Origin: Anniella stebbinsi
Lineage: Eukaryota; Chordata; Lepidosauria; Squamata; Anniellidae
Length of the DNA: 64,000 nt
Direction of reading: 5' to 3'
Assembly (NCBI GenBank): GCA_029215795.1
Contig: JARDYH010000006.1
Span: 24,133,501-24,197,500 of the forward strand
Below are positions 30,805 to 41,699 of this stretch, in pieces; the first letter of the stretch is position 1, and each line of letters starts with the position of its first letter. The position numbers and the translations under genes are program-made. The notes under the pieces are model-generated. The model worked only from the letters and a program-made list of their open reading frames with translations, ran no database searches and was not told the DNA's origin.

Positions 30805-31178
30805 GGCCAGTTCTACACCAAGCAGGATATAACACTTTGAAATTGGTATATGGCATGTGTTCTGGATCCGAACAGTTGTCATTATAAAGCGTTGGGCCTG
30901 TTCAGAAGAAACTTTAAACCCTGCCGGTTAAGGCTTTTGGATAAGCAGCGGGGTTTAAGGTGTCTTGTGCGATGCATTTTGCTAAACCCTGCTCACTCAC
31001 TAACCACAGTCAGACTATCTGCAGCAGGGTTCGCGGCTCTAACCGTGGCTTAAAGTGTTGTGTGCGATAGCACGGCTTGCGGTTAGTGCTAACTCCAGAG
31101 AACCACAGTTCCACTAACCACAGAGCTTGAAGTGTCTTCTGAACAGGCCTGTTACAAAGCAGTAGTGTAGGTCTTGCC
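30805..31178 (+). mobile_element. MITE family F, split by family D; ATT duplication
   Basis: Starts ggccagttctacaccaagca and ends caaagcagtagtgtaggtcttgcc, flanks ATT (30802-30804) and ATT (31179-31181). The normal body is interrupted at cattataaagcgtt by a 257-bp element (30894-31150). Confidence 0.8.
30894..31150 (+). mobile_element. MITE family D (GGGCCTGTTCAGAAG), GTT duplication, nested in family F
   Basis: Termini gggcctgttcagaag / cttctgaacaggcct with GTT on both sides (30891-30893, 31151-31153). The body carries repeated aaccctgc, taaccacag and gtgcgat motifs. This is the only copy I see in the window. Confidence 0.85.
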
Positions 31179-31559
31179 ATTGTCAGCAAAGGTCTTTTTC
31201 TTCTTTTTTTGCCCAGCTGAGAGGAACTATCAAGAACTGTATGTAATGGGAGGGGGTGGGGGGTGGGGAAGAGCTGTTATTGTCGTAGGGCATTGCATTT
31301 TATTTTCCTGAGCAAGAAATGGTAGTTGAGGGGCAAGATATGGTTGTTGTGGGGCATTTCCTTTGTTCTGGCCCCTTTGTAGGGGCATTTTTTTCTTTTG
31401 CAACAAGATGTGGTGCTTCTGGGGCTTGCAATTTTTCAGGCCATATCTGCTTGCAATGGGGCTGTATGTGTGTGCATGCCTTGGTGGGACAACCATGTAT
31501 AGAATTTTGCTGCAACTTATTTATGAGCTGCCTTGTGGTGGTGGGATAAATCCCTCTTT

Positions 31560-31884
31560 GAGCGTCATCAGACAAGCATTTTATCGCGCGCACATTACTG
31601 CCAACTCATGGTCCTTTTGACAACGACGCCTGCCTTCTGTGCGCCTTCTGTGCGCCTCCTGTGCGCCTCCTGCTCCTTCTGGTCTTCTTTCTGCCACATA
31701 GAAGGCCCTGGTAAATCTGATTTTTGGGGGGGAAGCAAAATGTGCAGCGTGATAAAAACACTCACTGAATGAGCCACATGGTCATTGTTTACTTCCTCTT
31801 TCTTCCCCTGTGTGAAGAAAGAGGAAGTATCATGGGACAGAAGCAGGGTAAGGAAACACAATCCCCCCCCATCTGATGACACTC
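31560..31884 (+). mobile_element. MITE family C (GAGCGTCATCAGAC), TTT duplication
   Basis: Starts gagcgtcatcagacaagcat and ends catctgatgacactc, flanks TTT (31557-31559) and TTT (31885-31887). It includes a palindrome cttcctctttcttcccctgtgtgaagaaagaggaag. Other family members: 32153-32727, 49911-50275 (reverse), 62253-62591. Confidence 0.75.
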
Positions 31885-31924
31885 TTTGTTGGTAAATGCA
31901 CAAAAGTTAAACATTCCTTTCTAT

Positions 31925-31952
31925 GGTGTGTGTGTGTGTGTGTGTGTGTGTG
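31925..31952 (+). repeat. (tg)n microsatellite
   Basis: About 14 tg units. Confidence 0.9.
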
Positions 31953-32112
31953 AAGAAATAATCCCCCACCCACAATATTACCCAGTTAATTCATTTTAGA
32001 ATCCTTTCCCCTTCTGTGTGATCTGTGCCTGGTTGGCTAGCTAAGACTGGGCCAAAGTAATGTGTGATTCAAACTTCCCCCTGCTTGTGTACAAAAATGT
32101 ATTGGGTCTGAG

Positions 32113-32113
<1 letters not shown>

Positions 32114-32149
<36 letters not shown>
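32114..32149 (+). repeat. (ta)n microsatellite
   Basis: About 18 ta units immediately 5' of a family C MITE. Confidence 0.9.
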
Positions 32150-32151
<2 letters not shown>

Positions 32152-32152
32152 G

Positions 32153-32724
32153 GGGCATCATCAGACAAGTGTTTTATTGCAAGCTTGTTAATGGGCACTC
32201 AGCCCATTGTCTACATCCTACATGCCTCCTGACTCTTCTAGCCTTCTTCATGCGACAAAAAAAAGACCCCGGTACATCCAAATTATTTTTGAGGCAGAAT
32301 GTGCCCTCCTGCTATGTTCAAGAGAAGCAGTGCAATTAAAAAGGGCCCAATGAATGGGCTATGTGCATGTTGCTTACTTCCTCTTTTGAAGGAGGAAGGC
32401 AGAATCTACACTACTGCTTTATCGTGGTATGGAAGTGCCCTGACAACTGTTGTTGCCCATAACACATCTACACCAAGCAGGATATAACACTATGAAAGTG
32501 GTATGAAGTGGTATATGGCATGTGTCAATGGGCCCCAATAGTTGTTAGTGCACTTCAATACTGCTATAAAGCAGTAGTGTAGATCCTGCCTCCATATACT
32601 GCTTTCATACCACTTTCATAGTGCTAGATCCTGCTTGGTGTAGATCTAGCTGAAGTAATAAAGGACAAAAGTGCTGGTGGAGGAGCAATGGTAAAGAAAC
32701 ACGATTTCCCCTCATGTGATGATG

Positions 32725-32727
<3 letters not shown>
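32153..32727 (+). mobile_element. MITE family C carrying a nested family F element
   Basis: Starts gggcatcatcagacaagtgt and ends ctcatgtgatgatggtgt. The family C body (ttttattgcaagc..., acttcctctttt..., ggtaaagaaacacgatttcccc) is interrupted between gaaggaggaa and gtaataaagg by 32398-32651. Its own target duplication is unclear because of flanking microsatellites. Confidence 0.7.
32398..32651 (-). mobile_element. MITE family F (minus), GAA duplication, nested in family C and itself interrupted
   Basis: Starts ggcagaatctacactactgc and ends gcttggtgtagatctagct, flanks GAA (32395-32397) and GAA (32652-32654). A second, plus-oriented family F copy (about 32464-32613, from catctacaccaagcagg to gtagtgtagatcctgcc) sits inside it, giving a three-level nest. 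Confidence 0.75.
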
Positions 32728-32755
<28 letters not shown>

Positions 32756-32780
32756 AGAGAGAGAGAGAGAGAGAGAGAGA
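32724..32780 (+). repeat. (tg)n then (ag)n microsatellite
   Basis: Adjacent tg and ag runs directly 3' of the family C MITE. Confidence 0.9.
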
Positions 32781-33030
32781 ATTTATTTCAATATCTTTGG
32801 ATGCAAACAAGTTGATTTTTGTACGGGTTGCTTTGGTTACTTCAGAGCAGAGTTGCATATTATTATTATTATTATTATTATCATCATCATCTCTTTTCTC
32901 GTTTGTGGCGGTTTTTCTAGATGGACATGATGGACTTTGCTAAGTCATGCTGGCTTTTACTGATTCAGAAATTTCCTGACCATTGAACATGTTTTAAGTA
33001 TGTTGTGTGGATAGATTTTGGTAAGCTCAG

Positions 33031-33086
33031 TTTCTTCTTCTTCTTCTTCTTCTTCTTCTTCTTCTTCTTCTTCTTCTTCTTCTTCT
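33031..33086 (+). repeat. (ttc)n microsatellite
   Basis: About 18 ttc units without interruption. Confidence 0.95.
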
Positions 33087-33186
33087 GTGCTACTTTGCGT
33101 TCATGCTCTTAAAGTCACTTGATACTTGTGAGTTTGTTGTTGCTGGAAAATGAGAATATGGCTTCAAAGGAGTACTTCTGTCTGGC

Positions 33187-33187
<1 letters not shown>

Positions 33188-33221
<34 letters not shown>

Positions 33222-33223
33222 GG
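33188..33223 (+). repeat. (tg)n/(ag)n microsatellite
   Basis: Short tg run followed by about ten ag units. Confidence 0.85.
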
Positions 33224-33447
33224 GAGGATGGGGTCTGAGTCTGTGAATGAGTGAGACCAGATTTGCAGGCATGCTCTGTGTGTTCTCTTTTGCAATGGGT
33301 GGCTTCTGGGTTTCAAAGAAGACCATTTTCTCTGTTGTGACTCTGAAGATATCATTGTCATCATAGCATGCAAAGGAATGAATTTTGGATGTTCTCAGAA
33401 CTTGCTACTGGTTTCCAAAGACCATTTTTCTGCTTGGCTCTGAGAAT

Positions 33448-33476
33448 ATCATCATCATCATCATCATCATCATCAT
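33448..33476 (+). repeat. (atc)n microsatellite
   Basis: About nine atc units. Confidence 0.9.
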
Positions 33477-34169
33477 TGTCTTATTTTGTATGGCAGTGTG
33501 TGGATTGCCCCTACTGTTTGGAGACCTAAGCTTAAAGTTACTTGATTCTCTGTGCAATATGCACTTCAATCATTATCTTAAAGTTAATGCACCTCATTTT
33601 CCCTTTTCTGCAGTTTGGATTGCTGCCTGTTGGTGATTCAGAAGTCTGTTGTGTCCCAGGTGACTCCTTGGTTTCACCCTGTTGACTTCTTGGCTCCACC
33701 CCTAATGACCCACTGTCTGCCGCACCTGCCACAATGGCCACCAGCCACTATTGCAAGTACTACAATGTTGTTATATGTATCTCTGAAGAATACTGTGAAC
33801 ACTTTTCCTTCTTGATTGGATATTACAGCAAAAGTTTGCTAAAATGATCAACAAGAGGATGGAGGGCCATTCCTTTCAGAAAATGTAATCAGCTCAAGGT
33901 TTTGTAGTAAAAAATCAAAATGAAAAAGTTGACTAAAGAGGGACAGGAAATAAAATTATGAACACAAGAGTCTTAAAATTACGAATGATGAATTATGTGG
34001 ACAAAGTGAACAAAGAAATAATGTTCTTGCCCATATCTAATACTAAAACTTAGGGTTGCCTAATAAACATATGAAGAGCCCAGATGGCTCCAACCAAAGT
34101 TCCATCAAGCTTAGCATCCTATTTCTTGCAGTGGCCAGTCAGGTAAAGTGTATAGCAAGTTAAAAGGCC

Positions 34170-34568
34170 TCAAAGAATAAAAAAAAAAGTCTTTGCCTGG
34201 TGACAAAAAATCAATAACATGGGTGCCAGGTAGAGCTTTCTGGAGAGGGTATTCCAAAATTTGGGGAAAAGGGCACCAGCAGCTACCCACCAAATCTCAG
34301 AATGTGGGGGCACATGGAACAGGGCTTCTGATGATGATTTCAAAGCATGGGTAGGAATGTATGGGAAGAGGTGGTCCTTCAGATACTGTGGCCCAAATCT
34401 ATGAAGGTCTTTACAGGTTAAATCCAGTACTTTGAATTGAACTGGAAGCCAATAAAGATGGTACAGTATAAGATGATCGTAACACCCAATTCCTGTCAGT
34501 ACTCTTGCCACCACATCTTGTTCTAACTGAAGTTTCTGGACTGTATTCAAAGGCAGCCCCACATACAA
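34170..34568 (-). pseudogene. CR1/L2-clade LINE fragment (end of reverse transcriptase)
   Basis: The minus-strand frame contains YVGLPLNTVQKLQLEQD, HLYWLPVQFKVLDL and HRFGPQYLKDHL, the conserved C-terminal part of ORF2 in these LINEs. The frame is open for 132 codons but is 5'-truncated, with no catalytic region, so it is dead. Confidence 0.8.
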
Positions 34569-34639
34569 TACATTTTAGTAATTTAAACAGGAGGTTATTA
34601 GGGCATGGTTCACTGAGGTGGAATTCTCACTTTGCTCTC

Positions 34640-34805
34640 AGGATTTTATATTCTTTTATCTTTACTATTTTGTGCTTTTGTAGGCTGTAAGCATAAAGGA
34701 TTCAAAAACTGTTTTATGTTTATTGTATGGGTTAAAGTTATGGCTTTTTAAATAATCTGCTGTGAGCCATTGGAAGAGGCTGAGATGGGTATATAAACAA
34801 AGAAA
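34640..34805 (+). mobile_element. LINE 3' end-like fragment
   Basis: ttaaataatctgctgtgagccattggaagaggctgagatgggtatataaac resembles an old LINE 3' terminus. Low confidence. Confidence 0.4.
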
Positions 34806-35935
34806 AATGGACAGGTGTAATCCCCACCACATGAGAAAATATTATTTTATTTGGTTTAGTTCAATGAATTTGCATCTCTTGTCTGAAGACAGGGAGCCAT
34901 TAATGAAGACAGGGAGCTTTGACTAATGATAAAAAGCCAGTAACCTTTAAAGGCTCACAGAATCAATTTATTCTGACCTTGTGGTTTTTTTTAAAAAACA
35001 ACAACAGCAAAACAAAACATGTTGTTCTGGCCATTAAAATGATTCAGGGAAGGGTGGACTCTTGATTTCTCCTATTTCTTTTGATAATGACTATATTCTT
35101 AAGAAATCAAATTCTAACAGCAAAAGCTCATTAATGAAGGAATTTATAGGCTGTTACAAAACAACAGCACCATGACTTTTGTTTGAGTGACACCAGCTTC
35201 CCCAGTTCAAATGTCTTGCTATACCATGATTCTTCAGCTCTTTGAAAGACGGACCAGGGTTAGGCATGTATTTCTAAAATATCTCTACGTGTAGAGACCT
35301 CCCAGAGGGGAAAAGCGTGATTAAAAATGAATAATGTTAGCCCTACAATCCATTTATTTTTATATCCCTACCCAAAGCAAGTGCTGAAATGCATTCCACA
35401 CACACTTGCTCTTAGTACCTGGGATATACAAAACTCATGAGGCTACTTTGAAATATTGTCAAGCCTGATGGAAATTAAATATAGAGTGATCCTGCAATGT
35501 GCATTTGCTGAACAGCATGGTTGAAAACACCATGCAGAATTGAAACAGACTGATGCCCTCATCCTACAGATATTCATAAGCTGAAGGGGTGCACAAACTG
35601 GCTCACACCAATGCAACTACAAATTAAATGCCATTGTATACTTCTCATGTATGCTGCATGGTGCTGGAACCCTACGACAAAAGCTAACTTTCAAGCATTA
35701 ACTGTGTAGGTTTATGCTGATCAGGTTTGGATGTCCCTTAAAGCCACGATGACTTAATAAGAAGCACAGTGGCTTATTTTGAAAATAAGGTACTGTTATC
35801 TCCCACACAATTGGACATCATCTGGGTAGTCCCCCTGCTCCCTGTCTGGCTGCAGTCCTCCTTCCTGAGCAGTGGCGCTATTTCACCCATTGGCAACAGT
35901 GCAGCAGCCTATTTTAACCTTCCACAACATCCCAT
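34806..35935. other. intergenic, nothing recognised
   Basis: No supported feature. Confidence 0.4.
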
Positions 35936-35938
35936 TGA

Positions 35939-36293
35939 GGCCTCCTCCACACGAGACGTTTAATGAGCCTTGAAGGCTCATTATAAATTTTACCTCCACA
36001 CCAGCGGAGCGCAAAACGGGCATACAGGCGCGTTATCTCCCCGATAATGCGCATTTTTGAATGCGCGTTAAATAGCGACTTTTATTTTTCTCCAGCCGTT
36101 AAAGCGCATTTTCGCCGTGTGAACAAGCGATTATGCGCATTAACGTCTTCTAAAGCGCTTTTTGGACATCAATTAATGCGCTTCGCCGCCTCTCGCCGCC
36201 TCCCGTGCAGAGGGATTAGGCGTAAATGCGCCTCCGCGAAAATGCGCATAATCCCCGAACCAGGCGCAAAAGCGCATCCTTGTGGAGGGGGCC
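35939..36293 (+). mobile_element. MITE family A copy 2 (355 bp), TGA duplication
   Basis: Termini ggcctcctccacacgagac / ccttgtggagggggcc. Flanks TGA (35936-35938) and TGA (36294-36296). About 95% identical by eye to copy 3, with no length difference. Contains the shared open frame beginning at 36047. Confidence 0.92.
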
Positions 36294-36870
36294 TGAGAGA
36301 GGAGAGGTGTGGGGGTAAACCATAGGGGATCAATCCAGCGCTTTCAGCACCACCCTGACAAGGGGTGGCAACTCTAAAGCACTGGAAGTTTGCAGGTTTG
36401 GGACAAAACTTCACATACAGCCCACCCCCCAGTCAGGAGGCACCCGATGCGGCAACAAAACCCTGCACGATTAAACACAAAGGAGCAAAAAACCCATTTG
36501 CAGGATCAGTACAAAACTTCACATACAGCCTCCCCTAGTTGGGAGGGCACCCGGCACAGCCTCAATACCCTGCAACCTTTCTCCCCCCCCCCATTCCGTG
36601 TGTTTCCCCCACTAGCACTCTTTGGAGCACCGTAGTGCTCTTTCACTCCCTTGCTCAAGCGCTATAGCACTAAAGCACAATTGCGCATTTCCCACATTGA
36701 CATTGCTGGTATAGATGATTTAAGGTGTTCCCAGTTGCGCACCCTCCCCCCCCAAGACGCTGCTGAAATAGCCCGTGTAAGCTGTTTCCATTATACAGAG
36801 AATGCCTATGAGGGGCAGAGCAGAAGCAATCTGAGCCACTCTTGCTGCACAACTCTGTAGATGCCCAAAA
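36294..36870. other. possible unidentified repeat
   Basis: Contains two similar phrases, gggacaaaacttcacatacagccca and gtacaaaacttcacatacagcctcc, each followed by a cacccg stretch (36401 and 36511). This suggests an internal duplication. Not identified. Confidence 0.4.
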
Positions 36871-37470
36871 TAACCCACAGTGACCACAAGATGGCACGAT
36901 GAGTTAAATAATCCCTACTGCAGACCATGGGTTATCAGAATGGGTTATTTTGGTTAAATAAACCATCGTGGATTAAAAAATACATAGGGTGATGATATGA
37001 AAAGGTGAACAGGACTCCTGTATCTTTAACAGTTGCAATGAAAAGGGAATTTCAGCAGGTGTCATTTGTATGCATGCATCACCTGGTGAAATTGCCTCTT
37101 CATCACAACAGTTAAAACTACAGGAGCCCTGTCCTCTTCACCAGAAACAAAAGAGGGCAGGGCTCCTGCAGCTTTAACTGTTATGAAGAGGGAATTTCAC
37201 CAGGTGCTACATACGTGCGAATGACACCTGCTGAAACTCCCTTTTCTACACAACTGTTAAAGATACAGGAGTCCTGTCCTCCTTTTCATATGATCACCCT
37301 ATCCGATAGATAACATGTTAACCCACAATGGGTTAAACAAACCCTACTGCAGACCATGGGTTATCAGAGTTTTTTATCTTGCCAAATAAACCATTGTGGA
37401 TTAAAAAATACCTTACAGATGACACAATAACCCACAATGAGTTAAATAACCTCTGTTGCAGAACATGTCA
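36871..37470 (+). mobile_element. palindromic MITE family G (aacccacaatgggttaaataa) interrupted by family T
   Basis: Repeated phrases aaataatccctactgcagaccatgggttatcag and taaaccatcgtggattaaaaaatac occur before and after the family T insertion at 36987-37299. The same phrases recur at 37985-38160. Confidence 0.6.
36987..37299 (+). mobile_element. TA-flanked MITE family T, nested in family G
   Basis: Starts gggtgatgatatgaaaagg and ends ccttttcatatgatcaccc with TA on both sides (36985-36986, 37300-37301). The 313-bp body is itself a large imperfect palindrome (gcaggtgtcatttgtatgcatg / tacatacgtgcgaatgacacctgc). Confidence 0.8.
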
Positions 37471-37990
37471 TGCCTCCTCCAGGCTTCTCATCAGAGGATG
37501 AAGGGGAAGGACAAGCTCCAGCAGATCCTGGGGAAGGGACTAGCAGAAAGGTAGGACAATATCCCTTACTTTCAGGGGCAGGCAAGACCAGGCTGAAGTC
37601 CCTTTAACAGAGACCGACAGTGATGAGGGGGGTCACGAGGCTCCTCCACCCCCAGCGTCAGCAGGCTGCCAGAGCTTGGAAGCTACAGGGCTAATTGCCA
37701 GCACCTGGTGTCAGGTTGTTGGGAGTTTAAAGGTTCTGAGCAGCCCAGGGAAGACGCTGAGTACAATTTGTAGCCCTCAGTGCTCGGCCCAGTCAGCTCT
37801 CCATGTGTTTGGACTCCCTGGTGAACCTTGACCCCTTGGACTGTGACACCAACTCTGACTGCATCTAAAGCCCTAATCAGTGACTGCATTATTCAACTCT
37901 TCTGGTGTCCCAGACAACTAAGGAATTCCAGCTGCAGTTTTTCTGGCTGGGCCTTCACATTTGATAAGGACAGCCATAAATCTCCACTCT
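37471..37990. other. ~520-bp insertion of unknown type inside family G
   Basis: Splits the family G phrase tgcagacc-atgggttatcag. It begins near tgtcatgcctcctccaggct and ends near tagccagcaaatg. The size and TG start would fit a solo LTR, but I find no convincing target duplication. Confidence 0.35.
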
Positions 37991-38160
37991 TAGCCAGCAA
38001 ATGCCGACAGACCGTGGGATATCAGAGTGGGTTATTTCAGCCAATTAAGCCTTTGTGGATTAAAAAATACCTGACAGATGACATGATAAACCACAATGGG
38101 TTAAATAAACCACTGTGGCTTATTTAACCCATTGTGGGTTATCGTGTCATCCAAACCCAG
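37991..38160 (+). mobile_element. palindromic MITE family G, right part
   Basis: Ends with a strong palindrome: cacaatgggttaaataaacc / ggcttatttaacccattgtg, then gttatcgtgtcatcc. Confidence 0.6.
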
Positions 38161-40785
38161 TCACTGGCATTAGTTGCTTCAACTGGCCAAAACACATTTA
38201 GGATATGGTGTATGTGAGAGATCCCAGTGCTTCTTCATATGTCTTCTGCATTCATGTAACTCTTTTGCCTGACTCTACCATAACTACTGCAGGGGAGTAG
38301 CAGTGAGTGGCCCATTTGTTGTGCTGGACACAACAATGACACTAGCAGAATAACACTGTGCTCCTGACCACATGCAAATGTACAGATGAAGTGGCCTTGG
38401 AAATTCCTTTTAGCGGACCTATCAGGCCATCATCAGTACAAGAAAAATTATAACCCACACCTATTTTGATTGTAGGGCCACCTGTGGCTAGATCTCTCTA
38501 AGCAAAATTCTGAGTTAGACAGCCTAAATCTAAGATTCAGTATTTACAATGACTTAGATAAATGCTAATCTTCATCTATGTGAGTACAAATGTCTATCTG
38601 GCGTAACGGTACATTACACATGTAGAATCACTGAACTACTTCCTATCCTATTTCACAAATTTGCCAGTTAGGAATAATGTAAAAAAGATGTGAACTTGAA
38701 ATCAGTAGAAATCAGTAGGATGTTTTTCCTGGAGCTTCTCCACATGAGCAATTTATTGCACACTCATGATTGGTCACTTATGGAAGATTGCAGGTCCTTT
38801 TCATGAAGTTGTCAACCTCCAATGCCTCTCTCGCTGTTTTCAAGTGGGAATCCTTCATCTTATAAAAACCTGAAAATCCAGTGATAAATGGAAAATGTGC
38901 AATAAAACATTGCCATCTGCTAGTGGCAGAATTGAAACACATGGGAAAGAAATGACAAAAAAGGGGGGGGCGGGGCGGGTAGCATGTGTGTGCCAATCGT
39001 TAAACCTGTGAAGACTCCGATAAGGCTGAGGGATTTTTGCTGAATGTGGAGAAGCTCCTAGTCTCCAACAAAGTTTGCATGAAATCTACAAACTGTCAAA
39101 TATGCCTAGCTCCAACATATAGATGTAGAAAGAAAAGCTCTCCCCTCCCAATATTTTAGTTTTTTGTTTTTTGTAAAAAAGAAAAAAAGGAGGGTTTCAT
39201 AGACACAAGAAATTACTCCAGCCCATGTGTTCTTATATGTAGCACTCACTAGGTTCCATTCCCCGCTCCCCAATCAGGACAGCATCTGAGTCTAAGCATA
39301 TCCCATAAATAATTCTAAAACATAGGCAAACATTTCCCCCTATTTTCTTTGCCAGTCCTGCTTTTGGTTTGTACCAGTAATTGTTTCCTGATAAGTTAGG
39401 CTGATATTTAATAACTGGAATATTGCAAGGTATGATTGCTCTACATTGCTATTTCTCTTCCTTTCCTTTTATTTTATGCTCAGCTGCAAATATCATATCC
39501 CATGTTGTTTGCAAAGATAAAATGTTGAATGCGGCCTTTGTTGGAGCAGATCTTGAAAGTCCCAGTTTGCCTATAATGCATTTTCAGTCTAATGTGGTAG
39601 AAATGTCACAGGTTCTGTTTGCAGTGTTCACTCTACTGGAATGAATATTCCTTGTTAGTGATAATACGAATTAATCAGCCTAATTATTGTGAGATGAAAG
39701 TAGACACCTTTGTGTATTGAATAACTTATGACATTTTTGTTCAAAGAGCACAAATCAAGCCCCAGAAAATAAATTAAACACGACCTCTAGGGCAGGCTTC
39801 ACTTTGCCTAATGACTCTTCTCCCATGAAATTCAATGATGTACAAATCTTACAGTTAAATAAATGATAGATTTTAAACATGATTTAAACAATAGCAGCAT
39901 TTTTATTGCAGTCATTGGAATTCAAAGTGCTGCTTCAATTGCAAGAAGCAGGGCAAACAAGTTCATGCTAAATGAATTGAAAAATAAAATATTTGTGCAG
40001 CCAGCCAGCAGAAATAGATTCAAAGGGTCCAGAGGCATCTGCTCCCCCACCCACCCACACTTTTTAGCTCATCGCCTGGAATATCTACAGCAGGTGAAAA
40101 AAATGGTAAGAAGAGCGAGAGGATTCCAGGAAAGGTCAGGATATAAGTCTTCTGATCCTATCAGGTTTGCTTATTTTAATAATGAGTACAATGGGAAAAC
40201 ATCATGAAATGGTTACAGCAATTCTTTATAATACATTTTACTTATTCAGTAAAAATGTTATATAGAAAGAAAAGATAAGGGCAGAGAACAAGGAGAAGCA
40301 ATTGTCAGCTGAGGGAAACATTATAAGTGCTAGCTGGATTGCCAAAGATGGAAGAATGGCAGCTACATCTGAAAACACAAGAATTGGGGTTAAATTGCAG
40401 TTTGAACCTGAAGGAAATGATAGGCTGTCTATATTTGCTCTTGTACAAGAATAATCAGAGTTGAATTTTTTTTTAGCTATGATGAAATATTTCAGCTCTG
40501 TTTTTTTCTTGTATAGAACGTAGACATCCAGAGCCAATGGACACCGCCTATCATTTCCACCAGTTATTTATAGAAGGGCGAACTTCAACCTCCCCTATAG
40601 CCTGTGTTAAATCCAGGTGTTAGCCTACGTCTTTCTTGTGTTGCAAAATCTGGCTGTGTGGCTGTGTCCTGAGTAATCATTGAAAGGAATTGTGGTGAGA
40701 GATGGACATCTAGTATGAAAAAGCAGCAGACTCAAAGGCTTTCTGAATTCTGACTTCCTCTTGTGTTGCCAAAAATAATTGATAT
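38161..40785. other. intergenic, nothing recognised
   Basis: Largely unique-looking AT-rich sequence with no family repeat that I recognise. The frames of about 100 codons (39863-40207, 40238-40537) show no domain. Confidence 0.45.
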
Positions 40786-40947
40786 AGTCTAGTGGCTAAG
40801 AGTGTAAATTGGGAAGTCTTCAGTCCAAATCTCAACTCAGTCACAGACTCACTAGGTGGCCTTAGCGAAACCATTATCACTAAGCCTCAACACTCCATCT
40901 GTAACATGGGAATGGCAATTCTGGTCTACTCTACAGGTCTGCTGTAA
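40786..40947 (+). mobile_element. SINE-like fragment
   Basis: tagtctagtggctaagagtgt, then cagtccaaatctcaactcagtca and actaggtggcctt, follow the tRNA-SINE layout seen at 17497 and 18870. Abuts the hAT-like MITE at 40948. Confidence 0.5.
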
Positions 40948-41066
40948 GGAACTGGTGGCCCTCCAGATGTTGTGGGACTACAACTCTCAGCATCCCTGAC
41001 CATTGGCCATGCTGGCTGGAGCTGATGGGAGTTGCGAGTCCAAAGCATCTGAAGGTCACCAGTTCC
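40948..41066 (+). mobile_element. hAT-like MITE (GGAACTGGTGGCCCTCCAGATG)
   Basis: A 119-bp element with inverted ends ggaactggtggccctccagatg / catctgaaggtcaccagttcc and the internal phrase gggactacaactctcagcat. Found inside or beside a SINE fragment. Target duplication not clear. Confidence 0.7.
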
Positions 41067-41699
41067 CCATCCTTGCTGTGGCTATAGGATCGGGATGCAT
41101 TATTACAATAATCACACTCCTTCACATCACCCCACATTACAGGTAGGTGGGATAGCATTTTTTCAGGTGACCTGTTTAGAAGGGAGAGCTGAGGCTTGCT
41201 TGTGACGCTGGGCTCTGCATGTGGACTGCCCAGTGGGAGGTGAGCATGGCTCAGCCATTTAAAGCAGAAGACCTTTTTCCCAGCACACTTATCATTGAGT
41301 GTACGTTGTTTCCTTAGCTAGGTTGGCACAGGGGAGTGTAAGGGAGCAGAACAAAGTGATGGAAGGATAACACCAACACTAATAAAAGGCTAAGGGTGGA
41401 GCAGGTAGGATCCAGGCAATCCAATTCCAGGGGTTGGGGACAACTAAGAGGTGGGCAGTATTGGAGTGGGAGGGAGAGCAAAAGATATTCCCTCAAGTGT
41501 CCATTGGAGTAGGCACTTTGTCACATTTGCCCAAGCTGGGGGAGAAGAGAAAGTGGGGAATTGGATTATAATAACTCAAATTGGTCTTCTCCTATTGGAA
41601 CCTTTAAGATTTCTAAGTCTTCTCTTTGTCTTGGCTTTGTCTGGGGAATATATTCAGTTTGGTGAAGGGGCCACGGCAAAACCAAGCCAACAAGAAAAA

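Noticed and set aside
39863..40207. 114-codon plus-strand ORF
   Set aside because: Lys/Arg-rich frame in AT-rich DNA without domain or context.
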